Assembly (NCBI GenBank): GCA_018242625.1
Contig: JAFEBO010000006.1
Coordinates: forward strand, 547,406 to 611,405
Direction: 5' to 3'
DNA length: 64,000 nucleotides
Source: Planctomycetota bacterium
GTDB lineage: Bacteria > Planctomycetota > Phycisphaerae > Phycisphaerales > UBA1924
The position numbers were made by a program, and so were the translations under genes. This document shows positions 1 through 8,091 of the stretch, piece after piece. Numbering within the stretch: position 1 is the first letter of the stretch; each line of letters starts with the position of its first letter. The notes beneath the pieces are model-generated. The model searched no databases and was not told the DNA's origin. It was given only the letters and a program-made list of their open reading frames with translations.

Positions 1-293
1 TGCTCCGGAAAAGACTGTTTCAACACCCAGGCGAGGCTCACCGGCGTTGGATCGAAGGCGTGCACCTCCGTGCTGTAGCGACGGATCAGCTCCAGGTCAA
101 AGGAAACATTGGTCCCGACCCCTACGCAGTACGCCACCGCCCCGCGCTTGAGCCCGATGTCCAGGATGCTCCAGGATGTTCCCTCGTCCCCAAGCTCGAT
201 GCTCGGGTGCTTTTCGACCCGCCCGCAGACCTCGACAGGGCGGATCATGTCGCGCACCGAGTTCCTTGCGCGGCGAAGAAATGAATGCAGCAT
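1..293 (-). CDS. FkbM-like methyltransferase, N-terminal part only
   Basis: Read on the minus strand, an ATG at 293 opens a frame that runs off the left edge, so only the first 97 residues are visible. They include [13 protein letters not shown] followed by VHAFDPTP, the glycine-rich SAM-binding start and acidic second strand typical of FkbM-family methyltransferases, which O-methylate sugars or small glycans. A purine-rich GAAGGGG lies upstream of the ATG. It is divergent from the GDP-fucose-synthase-like gene at 422, consistent with a role in a surface-glycan locus. The family call rests on these motifs only; the catalytic C-terminal part is outside the window. Confidence 0.72.
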   Translation of the reverse strand, partial: MLHSFLRRARNSVRDMIRPVEVCGRVEKHPSIELGDEGTSWSILDIGLKRGAVAYCVGVGTNVSFDLELIRRYSTEVHAFDPTPVSLAWVLKQSFPE

Positions 294-384
294 GCGTTGA
301 ACCCCTTCACTCCCTGAGCGGACCCCGGTATTTCGGACAGAGCGGGGTCGTCGCCGTGCCCGCGGGCCCGCCCCTTGAAGTGCT

Positions 385-412
385 TTGCAGAATGAAGGGC
401 CCGTCCTACCCT
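385..412 (+). promoter_or_regulatory. possible promoter of the reductase gene at 422
   Basis: TTGCAG (385-390) and TACCCT (407-412) are 16 bases apart and lie 9 bases before the ATG at 422, in the 128-base divergent gap. Such a promoter would leave a leader of only a few bases. The match to sigma-70 consensus is moderate. Confidence 0.3.
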
Positions 413-421
413 CTCAAGACT

Positions 422-1435
422 ATGTCAGAAAACACAGCCTCTATTGCGGTTAGTACCTCCCAACCCATCGACTGGAAGTCCGCCCGCGTGATCGTGACGG
501 GCGGCGCGGGATTTCTGGGCAAGGCCGTCCAGAATTGTCTCGCGCGCCGGGGGGTGAAAAGTGAGAACATCTTCATCCCGCGGCGCAAGGACTTCGACCT
601 CACCGACCGCGCCGACACCGCACGCCTCTACCGCTCTGCTTTCGGCAAGGACAAGGCCGATGTGGTCATCCATCTCGCCGCGGAAGTCGGCGGCATCGGC
701 GCCAACCAGAAAAACCCCGGCCGCTACTTCTTCGCCAACATGGCGATGGCCGTCAATCTCATCGAGGAAGCCCGTCTCGACGGACTGTCCGAGCGCGGCG
801 GCAAGTTCATCCAGACCGGCACCATCTGCGCCTACCCAAAGTTCGCCGCCATCCCTTTCAAAGAAGACGACCTGTGGAGCGGATACCCGGAAGAGACCAA
901 CGCTCCCTACGGAGTCGCCAAGAAAGCCGCCTGGCAGATGCTCGACGCGTACAAGCTCCAGTACGGCTTCCGCAGCGCCTTCATTCTCCCCGTCAATCTC
1001 TACGGCCCGCACGATAACTTCGACCTGCAGAGCAGCCACGTGATCCCCGCCCTCATCCGCAAGTGCATCGAAGCGCAGCAGCGCGGCGACCGGGAAATCG
1101 TCTGCTGGGGCACCGGCAGCGCCAGCCGCGAGTTCCTTTATGTCGACGACGCAGCCGAAGGCATCTGCCGCGCCGCCGACGTCATGGTGGACCCCGACCC
1201 GATCAACCTGGGCGCGAGCTTTGAAATCAAGATCAAGGATCTGGTCGAACTCATCGTGAAGCTGACGGGTTTCAAGGGCGGCATCACGTGGGATACCACC
1301 AAGCCCGACGGCCAGCCGCGCCGCAAACTCTCTGTCGACAAGGCCGGAAAGCTCCTGGGCTGGAAGAGCCAGGTCGGATTTGAAGAAGGCCTGAAGCGCA
1401 CGATCGACTGGTACCGGGCCAATCCGAGCCGGTAA
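422..1435 (+). CDS. GDP-L-fucose synthase-like NAD(P)-dependent epimerase/reductase
   Basis: 337-residue short-chain dehydrogenase of the extended class. The nucleotide-binding glycine motif GGAGFLG lies near residue 25. The active-site segment TGTICAYP carries the Thr/Cys positions seen in GDP-fucose synthases, YGVAK supplies the Tyr-Lys pair, and [11 protein letters not shown] is the family's substrate-side motif with its histidine. In the known family the enzyme epimerises and reduces GDP-4-keto-6-deoxymannose to GDP-L-fucose in the cytoplasm. The reading frame extends upstream to 176, but ATG 422 gives a normal length and has a promoter-like element just before it. Related nucleotide-sugar epimerases remain possible because the usual GHRGMVG start of fucose synthase is replaced by GGAGFLG. 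Confidence 0.8.
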   Translation: MSENTASIAVSTSQPIDWKSARVIVTGGAGFLGKAVQNCLARRGVKSENIFIPRRKDFDLTDRADTARLYRSAFGKDKADVVIHLAAEVGGIGANQKNPGRYFFANMAMAVNLIEEARLDGLSERGGKFIQTGTICAYPKFAAIPFKEDDLWSGYPEETNAPYGVAKKAAWQMLDAYKLQYGFRSAFILPVNLYGPHDNFDLQSSHVIPALIRKCIEAQQRGDREIVCWGTGSASREFLYVDDAAEGICRAADVMVDPDPINLGASFEIKIKDLVELIVKLTGFKGGITWDTTKPDGQPRRKLSVDKAGKLLGWKSQVGFEEGLKRTIDWYRANPSR

Positions 1436-1530
1436 CCTTTCGCACCTCGCACACAACTCCGGAATTTCGCGCTTTTGCGCTTGTGCCGCAACGGTCATGC
1501 GTCATACTGCCCTTGAAAGCAGCGACGACC

Positions 1531-2265
1531 ATGAGCCAAACCACACTTCAGGACAGACTCCAGCAGGCGTACAACACCAAGTACCCCGGAGAGAAGCTGC
1601 CCCCGCCCACCCTCCTCCGCCCCGACGCTGTCACCACCAACCGCAACGACGACGTGGCCCGGCTCATCCGCGGCCTGCGCGGCCGCGTCCTTGAGATCGG
1701 CTGCAACACCGGCTCTCTCTCCGCCGCTCTCGCTCCTCAGTTTGACCACATCAGCGGGATCGATATCTCCAGCACCGCCGTCGAGGCCGCCAACCGACGC
1801 ATCGCCGAAGATCCCTCCCTGCAGGGCAAGCTGGATTTTCGGGTTGCGAGCGCCGATCAGCCGCTCCCTTTCGCCGATGAATCCTTCGACGTCGTTCTGG
1901 CCATTGCCGTCCTCGAACACCTCGTCTTCATTTACGAAGCGCTGGACGAATGGCACCGGGTCTGCAAGCCCGGCGGTCACCTGATCCTGTGCGTGCCCAA
2001 CATGGCGTACATCAAGCACGTGGTCGACCTGTTCTTCGGTCGGCAGCCACTTACCGGCAGCCCGACACGCGATGCCGCCTACTGCCGCGAGCACGGCTGG
2101 GACGGCCATCACCTGCACTATTTCACAAAGTCCTCCCTCACCGGCCTTCTGCGCCATGTCGGCTTTGAGCCCGAGGTCTGGACGGGCGACGGCCGATACG
2201 CCAAGTACCGGCGCTGGTACATCAACTTTGTCGGCTGCCTCACGGTCCGGGCCCGCAGGCTCTAG
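1531..2265 (+). CDS. class I SAM-dependent methyltransferase
   Basis: 244 residues from ATG 1531. VLEIGCNTGSLS is motif I of class I methyltransferases (SAM-binding glycines), GIDISSTAVE provides the acidic residue that holds the SAM ribose, and SFDVVLAIAVLEHL is motif IV/post-I of the Methyltransf_11/23 type. The substrate cannot be read from the sequence. Its position between a nucleotide-sugar reductase and two sugar acyltransferases suggests a polysaccharide or lipid-linked glycan. The frame is open back to 1483, but those 16 extra residues look non-coding. Confidence 0.82.
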   Translation: MSQTTLQDRLQQAYNTKYPGEKLPPPTLLRPDAVTTNRNDDVARLIRGLRGRVLEIGCNTGSLSAALAPQFDHISGIDISSTAVEAANRRIAEDPSLQGKLDFRVASADQPLPFADESFDVVLAIAVLEHLVFIYEALDEWHRVCKPGGHLILCVPNMAYIKHVVDLFFGRQPLTGSPTRDAAYCREHGWDGHHLHYFTKSSLTGLLRHVGFEPEVWTGDGRYAKYRRWYINFVGCLTVRARRL

Positions 2266-2295
2266 CCCGGATGCCGGGCTCCCTCTCTGCCGATA

Positions 2296-2868
2296 ATGGA
2301 GAGCATGCAGACCGGCACGAGCACGAACCAGGCCCAGGCAGTCCCCGTCGGCAGCACCTGGGGCCTCAAGAAGAACATCATCCGGGTCTTCTGGATGCTG
2401 ATCGGGCGCACCCTGCAGCACGCGAGCCCGACCGGGGCGCACGGCTACCGCTGCCTGGTGCTCCGGCTCTTTGGAGCCAAGATCGGCCGCAACGTCCGCA
2501 TCGCCCGCGATTGCCGCATCGATATCCCCTGGACCCTCGAGATCGCGGACAACGTGACGGTGGGCGACCGGGCGATCCTTTACTCGCTCGGGCCCATCCG
2601 CATCGGCGAGGGCACGGTCATCGAGCGCTTCGCCCACCTCTGCGCCGGTTCGCATGATTACACCCGGCGCACGTTCGACCTGACCCGCCCGCCCATCACG
2701 GTCGGCCGGGGCTGCTTCATCGGCACCGACGCTTTCATCGGCCCCGGTGTCACGCTCGGCGACGGATCCATCATCGAACCCCGCGCCAGCCTTTTCAAAG
2801 GCGCCGAAGCCGGTGCCCGCTACGCCGGAAACCCGGCCCGCAAAGCCGAACCTCAGGGGGCTTCATGA
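2296..2868 (+). CDS. WcaF-type left-handed beta-helix O-acyltransferase
   Basis: 190 residues. After a basic amphipathic N-terminus (LKKNIIRVFW), the protein carries hexapeptide repeats (IGRNVRIARDCRI, IGEGTVIERFAHL, VGRGCFIGTDAFI), which build the trimeric left-handed beta-helix of the LacA/WcaF acetyltransferases. The segment CAGSHDY holds the conserved His-Asp. These enzymes O-acetylate sugars in colanic-acid-like polysaccharides using acetyl-CoA. An internal ATG at 2305 is an alternative start, because GATAAT (2292-2297) lies 7 bases before it. The gene overlaps the next one by ATGA, so the two are probably translationally coupled. Confidence 0.83.
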   Translation: MESMQTGTSTNQAQAVPVGSTWGLKKNIIRVFWMLIGRTLQHASPTGAHGYRCLVLRLFGAKIGRNVRIARDCRIDIPWTLEIADNVTVGDRAILYSLGPIRIGEGTVIERFAHLCAGSHDYTRRTFDLTRPPITVGRGCFIGTDAFIGPGVTLGDGSIIEPRASLFKGAEAGARYAGNPARKAEPQGAS

Positions 2869-3356
2869 GTCTTCGCGCCCTCCTCTGGAGTCTCCTGGGC
2901 CGGCACGCTTTCGCCTGGACTTTCCACAACTGGTACGGCGCGCGCCGGAACATTCTCCGCGTCTTTGGTGCCAAGCTCACCGCGACCAGCAAGCAGCGCC
3001 CGACGTGCACCATCACCTGCCCCTGGAATCTCACGATGGGGGTGGAGAGTGCCATCGGCGATTACGCATTCATCGACAGCGATCAGCCGGTCTCCATCGG
3101 CGACTACTGCACCGTCAGCCAGTACGCCAAGGTCCTCACGCGTGCTCGCGTGCCCGGTTCCGAGTTGCGAGCCCCCATCCGCATCGAGACCGACGCGTGG
3201 GTTGCCGCCGATTCAATCGTCTTCCCGGGTGTGACCCTCGGACCCGGGGCGATCCTGGGTTCGCGTGCCGCGGCCATGAGAGACCTCTCAGCCTGGACCA
3301 TTTTCGGGGGAGAGCCCCTCCGCGCCATCGGTGCCCGGCCCCGCGTCGACCTTTAG
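2865..3356 (+). CDS. second WcaF-type O-acyltransferase
   Basis: 163-residue hexapeptide-repeat acyltransferase whose ATG overlaps the previous stop (ATGA at 2865-2868). The N-terminus WTFHNWYGARRNILRVFGAKL resembles that of its neighbour in layout, followed by beta-helix turns such as IGDYAFIDSDQPVSIGDYC and a final VFPGVTLGPGAILGSRA. It is probably the product of an old tandem duplication that now modifies a different sugar position. The acceptor is unknown. Confidence 0.8.
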   Translation: MSLRALLWSLLGRHAFAWTFHNWYGARRNILRVFGAKLTATSKQRPTCTITCPWNLTMGVESAIGDYAFIDSDQPVSIGDYCTVSQYAKVLTRARVPGSELRAPIRIETDAWVAADSIVFPGVTLGPGAILGSRAAAMRDLSAWTIFGGEPLRAIGARPRVDL

Positions 3357-3408
3357 CCAATTCTTTTTTTGTGAGAACCTGCGGCGGACCCGGGGCGTTG
3401 GATAAACG

Positions 3409-3436
3409 TTGGGCGCCGCCCGGCCGATGCTATAGT
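3409..3436 (+). promoter_or_regulatory. candidate sigma-70 promoter
   Basis: TTGGGC (3409-3414) and TATAGT (3431-3436) are separated by 16 bases in the 135-base gap before the epimerase gene. The -10 box matches consensus at 5 of 6 positions. A start near 3443 would give a leader of about 50 bases. Confidence 0.45.
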
Positions 3437-3491
3437 CCTGTCCACGCTCGGCCGCTAGGCTCCTGCGTGGGGGTGAATTGGAGACGGAGTC

Positions 3492-4580
3492 GTGCGGATC
3501 TGCATCCCCGGCGGTTCGGGCTTCATCGGCCGCTATTTCCATGAGCAATTGACGGCCAAGGGCCACGAAGTGGTCATCTTGGATCTCGTCAAACCAGAAT
3601 GGGATATCGGACGTTCACCTTTTTTTCACGGTGACATCCGGGATCCTCAGATCGTCCAGCGGGCCATCCGCGGCTGCGACCGCGTGCTCAACCTGGCCGC
3701 CGCCCACCACGATTTTGGCATCAGCGAGAAGACGTTCTTCGATGTGAACGAGAACGGTGCGCGGGTCCTGTGCGAGGCGATGGACAAAGAAAGCGTTCGC
3801 GAGCTGGGGTTCTACTCCACGGTCGCGGTCTTCGGGAGCGCTCCCGAGCCTCACACAGAAGACGCCCCCAAGCAGCCCGAGTCCAACTACGGCAAGAGCA
3901 AGCTCGCGGCAGAAAAGGTGTACGAGCCTTGGGTGAAGAAGGGCGAGGGGCGCCGGGCGCTCATCATCCGCCCGACCGTGACCTTCGGCCCGCGCAACTT
4001 CGCGAACATGTACTCGCTCATCCGGCAGGTTCAGAGCGGCAAGTTCGTGCTGGTGGGCGACGGCGAGAACATCAAGAGCCTGTCCTACGTCGAGAACATC
4101 GTCGACGCCACGATCTTCCTGTGGATGCGCGAGCAGCGCGAGAATTGGGGCGTGTACCACTTCGTGGACAAGCCGGATCTCAAGAGCATCGAGATCACGC
4201 AGCAGGTCTACCGCTCGCTGGGAAAAAACCCGCCCGGGTTCCGCATCCCGCTCGGATTCGCGTGCCTGCTGGCGCTGCCCTTCGACATCGTGATCAAGCT
4301 GACGGGCAAAAACCTGCCGGTGAGCAGCGCCCGCATCAAGAAGCTCTTCGCGATGCAGACGAAGTTCGAGGCGCAGAAGGTTCTGGACGCGGGTTTCAAA
4401 TCAAAGATTCCGCTGACGGGTCCGGACGGCGCGATCGACCGGATGGTGAAGTGGTACTTGGCCGAGGGCCAACACAAGAAGGCCGTGTGGCATCTGCCGC
4501 CGCCCGAGGTCCAGAAGTTCAGCGATGGCGAGCCGGCGACCGGGAATGCTCCGGCGCGCAGTGCTGTGAGCGCGGCCTGA
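3492..4580 (+). CDS. NAD-dependent epimerase/dehydratase (extended SDR)
   Basis: 362 residues from GTG 3492, with purine-rich GGAGACGGAG before it. GGSGFIG at the N-terminus binds NAD(P), LNLAAAHHDFG follows the third strand, and YGKSK supplies the catalytic Tyr-Lys. The sequence is closest in style to sugar-nucleotide epimerases and 3-beta-HSD-like members. The C-terminal 40 residues (rich in Pro, Glu, Ala) have no obvious fold. It closes the polysaccharide locus and converges on the M48 protease gene with a 9-base gap. The exact substrate is not determinable. Confidence 0.8.
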   Translation: MRICIPGGSGFIGRYFHEQLTAKGHEVVILDLVKPEWDIGRSPFFHGDIRDPQIVQRAIRGCDRVLNLAAAHHDFGISEKTFFDVNENGARVLCEAMDKESVRELGFYSTVAVFGSAPEPHTEDAPKQPESNYGKSKLAAEKVYEPWVKKGEGRRALIIRPTVTFGPRNFANMYSLIRQVQSGKFVLVGDGENIKSLSYVENIVDATIFLWMREQRENWGVYHFVDKPDLKSIEITQQVYRSLGKNPPGFRIPLGFACLLALPFDIVIKLTGKNLPVSSARIKKLFAMQTKFEAQKVLDAGFKSKIPLTGPDGAIDRMVKWYLAEGQHKKAVWHLPPPEVQKFSDGEPATGNAPARSAVSAA

Positions 4581-4589
4581 GCGCCCCTG

Positions 4590-5915
4590 TCAGTGGGCCG
4601 TGTTCTCGGCTTTCCACGTCATCGAACGCAGGATGCGGTCGTAGCCGCTGGGGTGGTCGTAGAAAATAAACTCTTCCCACGGGCCCGGCTTCATCTTGCG
4701 GTATTCGGCGAGTTTGATCGCCGCCTCGGCCATTCCGTCGGGCTCGCGGGCCGCGTTGAGGCCGAACGCGTCCGCCTCCGCCTCGTGCATCCGGATGATC
4801 GTGTTGATCACCGGCGTCAGCACGAAGACGCACGACGACATGAGCAGCACGATGAGCGGCAGCCCCGCCGGATCGGAGATCGATTCGATCCCGAACCGCG
4901 TGCGCAGGCGTTCGAAGCCCCAGGCGGTCGCCGCGAAGGAAATCAGGAACACAATCCCGAGCATCAGAACCAGCTTGTACACGTGGTTCATGACGTAGTG
5001 CCCCATCTCGTGCCCCAGCACGGCGCGGACCGCGCCGGGTGAGCAGCGCGTCAGCAGATTGTCGGTCATCGAGATGCGCATGGTGCCCAGCGCGCCGCTC
5101 ACATTGGCGCTGATGCGGTTGGACTGCTTGGACTCGTCGAAAACATACACGTTTTCCGCCGGGATGCGGTTGGCCCGCGCAAGGCTCAGGATCGGCTCGC
5201 GCACCGCGGGATCGTCCAGCACTTTGTACCTGTTGAACAGCGGCGAGATGAAGACGGGGGCGATCGTGACGACAAAGAGAAGGAACAGAGTCGTTCCCGC
5301 GCCGGCCCAGAGCCACCACGCGCCCCGCACCTTGCGAAGCATCAGGTAGAGCAGAAACACGGCGATCCCGCCCAGCACGGCGTTCACCAAGAGCCCGATG
5401 GCCTGTTCGCCCAGCCACTGACCCAGCGGTTCGACCATGAGCCCATACGCGTGCTCGCGATAGAAATCCTCGTAGATCGTCAAAGGAAAAGTCAGCGCTG
5501 TGACAATCACGAGGTAGCACGCGCCGTACACGAGCGGCTGGAGCCAGCGAAAACGCGTCAGCCGCTCGGCCAGCCGCCGGATCCGCACCGAAAGCCCCGA
5601 AGCAAGGAGCCCCAGCGAGATCGCCGCCGACAGCAGGAAACCCCACAGCCGCAGCCAATAACCCCCTTCGAAATACGCGTCGGACTTGGCCCGCTGGTCC
5701 GCGGGGATCGTCGCCAGATACGCATCCGTGGCGGCGATCGGATCAAACGGCTTGCCCGCAGCCGCCTGCGCCGCCGGAGGAATGACAAAGGCCGGTGCCG
5801 GACCGGCGGACGCGGGGTTGGAAGTGGGGGCGGGGGTGGGGGATTCGTTCTTTGGATCGGCCGCTCGTGCAAAGGGCAGCAGCAGCGACAGCACAACCAC
5901 GAAAGCAAGTGTCAT
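4590..5915 (-). CDS. M48 family (Ste24-type) integral membrane zinc protease
   Basis: 441 residues from ATG 5915, where a hydrophobic signal-like segment (MTLAFVVVLSLLLPFARA) begins. The 50 residues open upstream of it look non-coding. A Pro/Thr-rich linker is followed by several membrane segments. HEMGHYVMNH near residue 300 gives the two zinc histidines and catalytic Glu, and HEAEADAFGLNAA supplies the third zinc ligand. FISPLFNRYKVLDD and SKQSNRISANVSG are typical of the Ste24/CAAX-protease branch rather than HtpX. These enzymes cleave membrane-associated or misfolded substrates in the envelope. Its substrate here is unknown. Confidence 0.88.
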   Translation of the reverse strand: MTLAFVVVLSLLLPFARAADPKNESPTPAPTSNPASAGPAPAFVIPPAAQAAAGKPFDPIAATDAYLATIPADQRAKSDAYFEGGYWLRLWGFLLSAAISLGLLASGLSVRIRRLAERLTRFRWLQPLVYGACYLVIVTALTFPLTIYEDFYREHAYGLMVEPLGQWLGEQAIGLLVNAVLGGIAVFLLYLMLRKVRGAWWLWAGAGTTLFLLFVVTIAPVFISPLFNRYKVLDDPAVREPILSLARANRIPAENVYVFDESKQSNRISANVSGALGTMRISMTDNLLTRCSPGAVRAVLGHEMGHYVMNHVYKLVLMLGIVFLISFAATAWGFERLRTRFGIESISDPAGLPLIVLLMSSCVFVLTPVINTIIRMHEAEADAFGLNAAREPDGMAEAAIKLAEYRKMKPGPWEEFIFYDHPSGYDRILRSMTWKAENTAH

Positions 5916-6015
5916 TCGCAATTGACAACCCCTTTGAGAGCAGAATCGGTGCAGCGAATCATTGGGAATCGGCGAGCGATTCTTTCTCCGCAATCCCGCT
6001 CCCGCCGGGGACGTC

Positions 6016-6879
6016 TTAGCGACGCCGGCGTGCGAAGAGCGGCAAACCCGCCAAAGCGATGCCACTCAGCCCGGGCGCCGGAATCGCGTTGATGATCACA
6101 TCATCCAGCACCAGTTCGCTCGTAAAGGCCCCCGTGGGCTGGCCGTTCACATCCGGCCACTGCTTGAGGTGCCCCCAGTTGATGAACTCGATCGTGACCG
6201 GGGCCAGCGGGTTGAGCGGCGTGAACTGAAACTCAAACCGATGCGATGCGCCGAGCGCCGACATGCCGCCCGGGCACGTGAGGTACTGGATCGGATCGCC
6301 CGCCAGCACGTTAGTGACCCGCAGGCCGAAGATGCCGTCGGCCCAGGAAGCAAAGGCCGCGTTCTCTCCCGAGGCCCAGAAAGACAGGATGTACGTCGCG
6401 GCGGGGCTGGCGTTGGTCGCGACCGTCTGCGAAAGCGTTACCGGCGAGCCGAACACCGGAGAAAATGTCGGAGTGCCGGAGAACGAGACGGTTCCGTTCG
6501 CGTTCCATGTCGGTGTCTTGTCGATGTCCGTGAAGTTGTTGCCGAAATACAGGCCGTTCTGCCCGTCCGGAAGATTGTCGCTCAGCGCAACCTGATACGG
6601 GCCCGCGCCCGTCCCGCCCCAGTAGGCGTACGCGTTGCTCGAGCCCGAAGAAGTCCATCCTGGAGGCACCGCAAACGGCGTCAGGCTTGTGCCCGTTGCC
6701 CAGGCCACCGTCGTGTTGATCGCCGGCGCACCGGTCTCGAACGAGCCGTTGGTCACGAGGTTGCCGACGTGCGTGCCCTGCTGCGGGCCGCTCAGGATCG
6801 ACAGCGAAGCCAGTGAAATCGGGGCGGCGCTCACAAGCACCACGAGGGCGGCAATGCCGCGGCGGGACGTTCCATTCAT
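6016..6879 (-). CDS. secreted protein with PEP-CTERM-like sorting tail
   Basis: 287 residues from ATG 6879, preceded by GGGAGAGAG. A signal peptide (IAALVVLVSAAPISLASL) is followed by LVTNGSFETG, an opening common in beta-sandwich carbohydrate-binding-like domains of exported proteins. The C-terminus has the tripartite PEP-CTERM arrangement: a proline-containing INAIPAPG, a hydrophobic helix (SGIALAGLPLF) and an RRRR end. In known systems an exosortase removes this tail at the membrane; none is encoded in this window. The binding partner of the middle part is unknown. Confidence 0.75.
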   Translation of the reverse strand: MNGTSRRGIAALVVLVSAAPISLASLSILSGPQQGTHVGNLVTNGSFETGAPAINTTVAWATGTSLTPFAVPPGWTSSGSSNAYAYWGGTGAGPYQVALSDNLPDGQNGLYFGNNFTDIDKTPTWNANGTVSFSGTPTFSPVFGSPVTLSQTVATNASPAATYILSFWASGENAAFASWADGIFGLRVTNVLAGDPIQYLTCPGGMSALGASHRFEFQFTPLNPLAPVTIEFINWGHLKQWPDVNGQPTGAFTSELVLDDVIINAIPAPGLSGIALAGLPLFARRRR

Positions 6880-7016
6880 GATGTCTCTCTCCCACGGGAA
6901 GGGGCGGAATCTTCCCAAATCCAGCCTATCAAACCCGTTGCTCGCCTCCAAGGGGAATTTCAGCATCCTGCCGGTGCGGCCGTACGCCCCGGGGCCTGCT
7001 CTTCACACCACCCTGC

Positions 7017-7022
7017 TAGGCT
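7017..7022 (+). promoter_or_regulatory. -10 element placed for leaderless transcription
   Basis: TAGGCT ends 5 bases before the ATG at 7028. No Shine-Dalgarno sequence is visible. A -10 box here would place the transcript start at or within a base or two of the start codon. Confidence 0.45.
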
Positions 7023-7027
7023 CGGGC

Positions 7028-7483
7028 ATGCAGATCCATCATCTCACCCCGATCCTGAATGTGAGCGACGTGGACGCGAGCATCGCGTGGTTCGAGAAAT
7101 GGGGCTGGCGCCGGTGCTGGGCGTGGTATGACCAGGTGATGATGATGGACGGCGATCCCCGCTTCGAGGCACTGAAAAACAGCGGCAAAGCCGGCACGCC
7201 GAGCTTCGCCGCCGTGGGCGCGGGCCATTCAGAAGTCTTTCTCTGCCGCGACGGTCAGGGAGGAAAGGGCTTGCCCGATTCCACCGACTACGAGGCCGGC
7301 TCGCGCGGCGTGTGGATGAGCATCTTTGTCGAGGGTGTCGACGAGATTCACCAGCAATGCAAGGCCGCCGGCCTGACCGTGCTCATGCTTCCCACCAACG
7401 AGCCCTGGGGCATGCGCGAGTTCCATCTCCAGCACCCCGACGGTCACGTCTTCCGCGTTGGCCAGGGAGTTTCTCAGGGCTGA
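7028..7483 (+). CDS. VOC (glyoxalase/bleomycin-resistance fold) protein
   Basis: 151 residues. MQIHHLTPILNVSDVDASIAWFEKWG is the opening of a betaalphabetabetabeta unit of the vicinal-oxygen-chelate superfamily, and FHLQHPDGHVFRVG is the closing one with the usual metal-side histidine. It matches small single-domain VOC proteins related to glyoxalases and antibiotic-binding proteins; the reaction cannot be assigned. The frame extends far upstream, but ATG 7028 fits the domain start exactly and has a TANNNT element 5 bases before it. The next gene starts 17 bases downstream with its own such element. Confidence 0.8.
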   Translation: MQIHHLTPILNVSDVDASIAWFEKWGWRRCWAWYDQVMMMDGDPRFEALKNSGKAGTPSFAAVGAGHSEVFLCRDGQGGKGLPDSTDYEAGSRGVWMSIFVEGVDEIHQQCKAAGLTVLMLPTNEPWGMREFHLQHPDGHVFRVGQGVSQG

Positions 7484-7489
7484 TTTCGC

Positions 7490-7495
7490 TACGCT
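7490..7495 (+). promoter_or_regulatory. -10 element placed for leaderless transcription
   Basis: TACGCT ends 5 bases before ATG 7501, the same arrangement as at the preceding gene. It lies in the short gap after the VOC gene. Confidence 0.4.
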
Positions 7496-7500
7496 CAGCC

Positions 7501-8082
7501 ATGGCGAAACGGATCTTTGTTCTGTGCGGCAATCCGGTCTCCGGCAGTCTCTGCGAAGAGTTCGCGCGCTCCTACGCAGCGGGCGCCTCACAGGGAGGGC
7601 ACGAGTGCCGCTGCTCGTTCGTCGGTCAGCTCCGGTTCGATCCCAATTTGCGCTACGGCTATCACCAGCGCCTGGAACTCGAGCCCGACCTGCTCGCGGC
7701 GCAGGAGTCCATGCGCTGGGCGCAGCACCTGGTCTTTATCTATCCAACCTGGTGGGGCTCGCTTCCGGCGCTGATGAAGGGGTTCATCGACCGGACCTTT
7801 CTGCCCGAATTCGCCTTCCGCTACCGGCCGGGCTCGGTGTTCTGGGACAAACTGCTCAAAGGCCGCAGCGCGCGGCTGATAGTCACGATGGATGCGCCCT
7901 GGTGGTGGGACACCATCGTGAACGGCGCCACCTCGCGCCACACCATGGCCGCCCCGGTTCTCAAGTTCAGCGGTGTGCGCCCCGTCCGACAGACAGTCTT
8001 CGATCAGGTGCGCCGCTCAACCCCCGAGAAACGCGCCGCATGGATCGAGCGGGTCAGGCAGATGGGCGCCTCGGCCGGCTGA
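7501..8082 (+). CDS. flavodoxin-fold NAD(P)H oxidoreductase (KefF/MdaB/NQO-like)
   Basis: 193 residues. VLCGNPVSGSLCEEFARSY is the FMN/FAD phosphate-binding loop of the NAD(P)H:quinone oxidoreductase group. FIYPTWWGSLPALMKGFIDR is the classic flavin-side motif of this family, and TMDAPWWW follows the fourth strand. Such enzymes reduce quinones or related electrophiles by two electrons in the cytoplasm. Pairing with the VOC gene upstream would fit a small detoxification unit, but that is inference. Confidence 0.85.
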   Translation: MAKRIFVLCGNPVSGSLCEEFARSYAAGASQGGHECRCSFVGQLRFDPNLRYGYHQRLELEPDLLAAQESMRWAQHLVFIYPTWWGSLPALMKGFIDRTFLPEFAFRYRPGSVFWDKLLKGRSARLIVTMDAPWWWDTIVNGATSRHTMAAPVLKFSGVRPVRQTVFDQVRRSTPEKRAAWIERVRQMGASAG

Positions 8083-8091
8083 GTCCTGCGA

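Noticed and set aside
2264..2280. Perfect hairpin AGCCCGG-ATG-CCGGGCT at the methyltransferase stop
   Set aside because: No T run follows and the next gene starts 15 bases later, so it is not a convincing terminator.
4590..4592. Possible coupling of the epimerase and M48 protease genes
   Set aside because: They converge (stops 9 bases apart) so cannot share a transcript.
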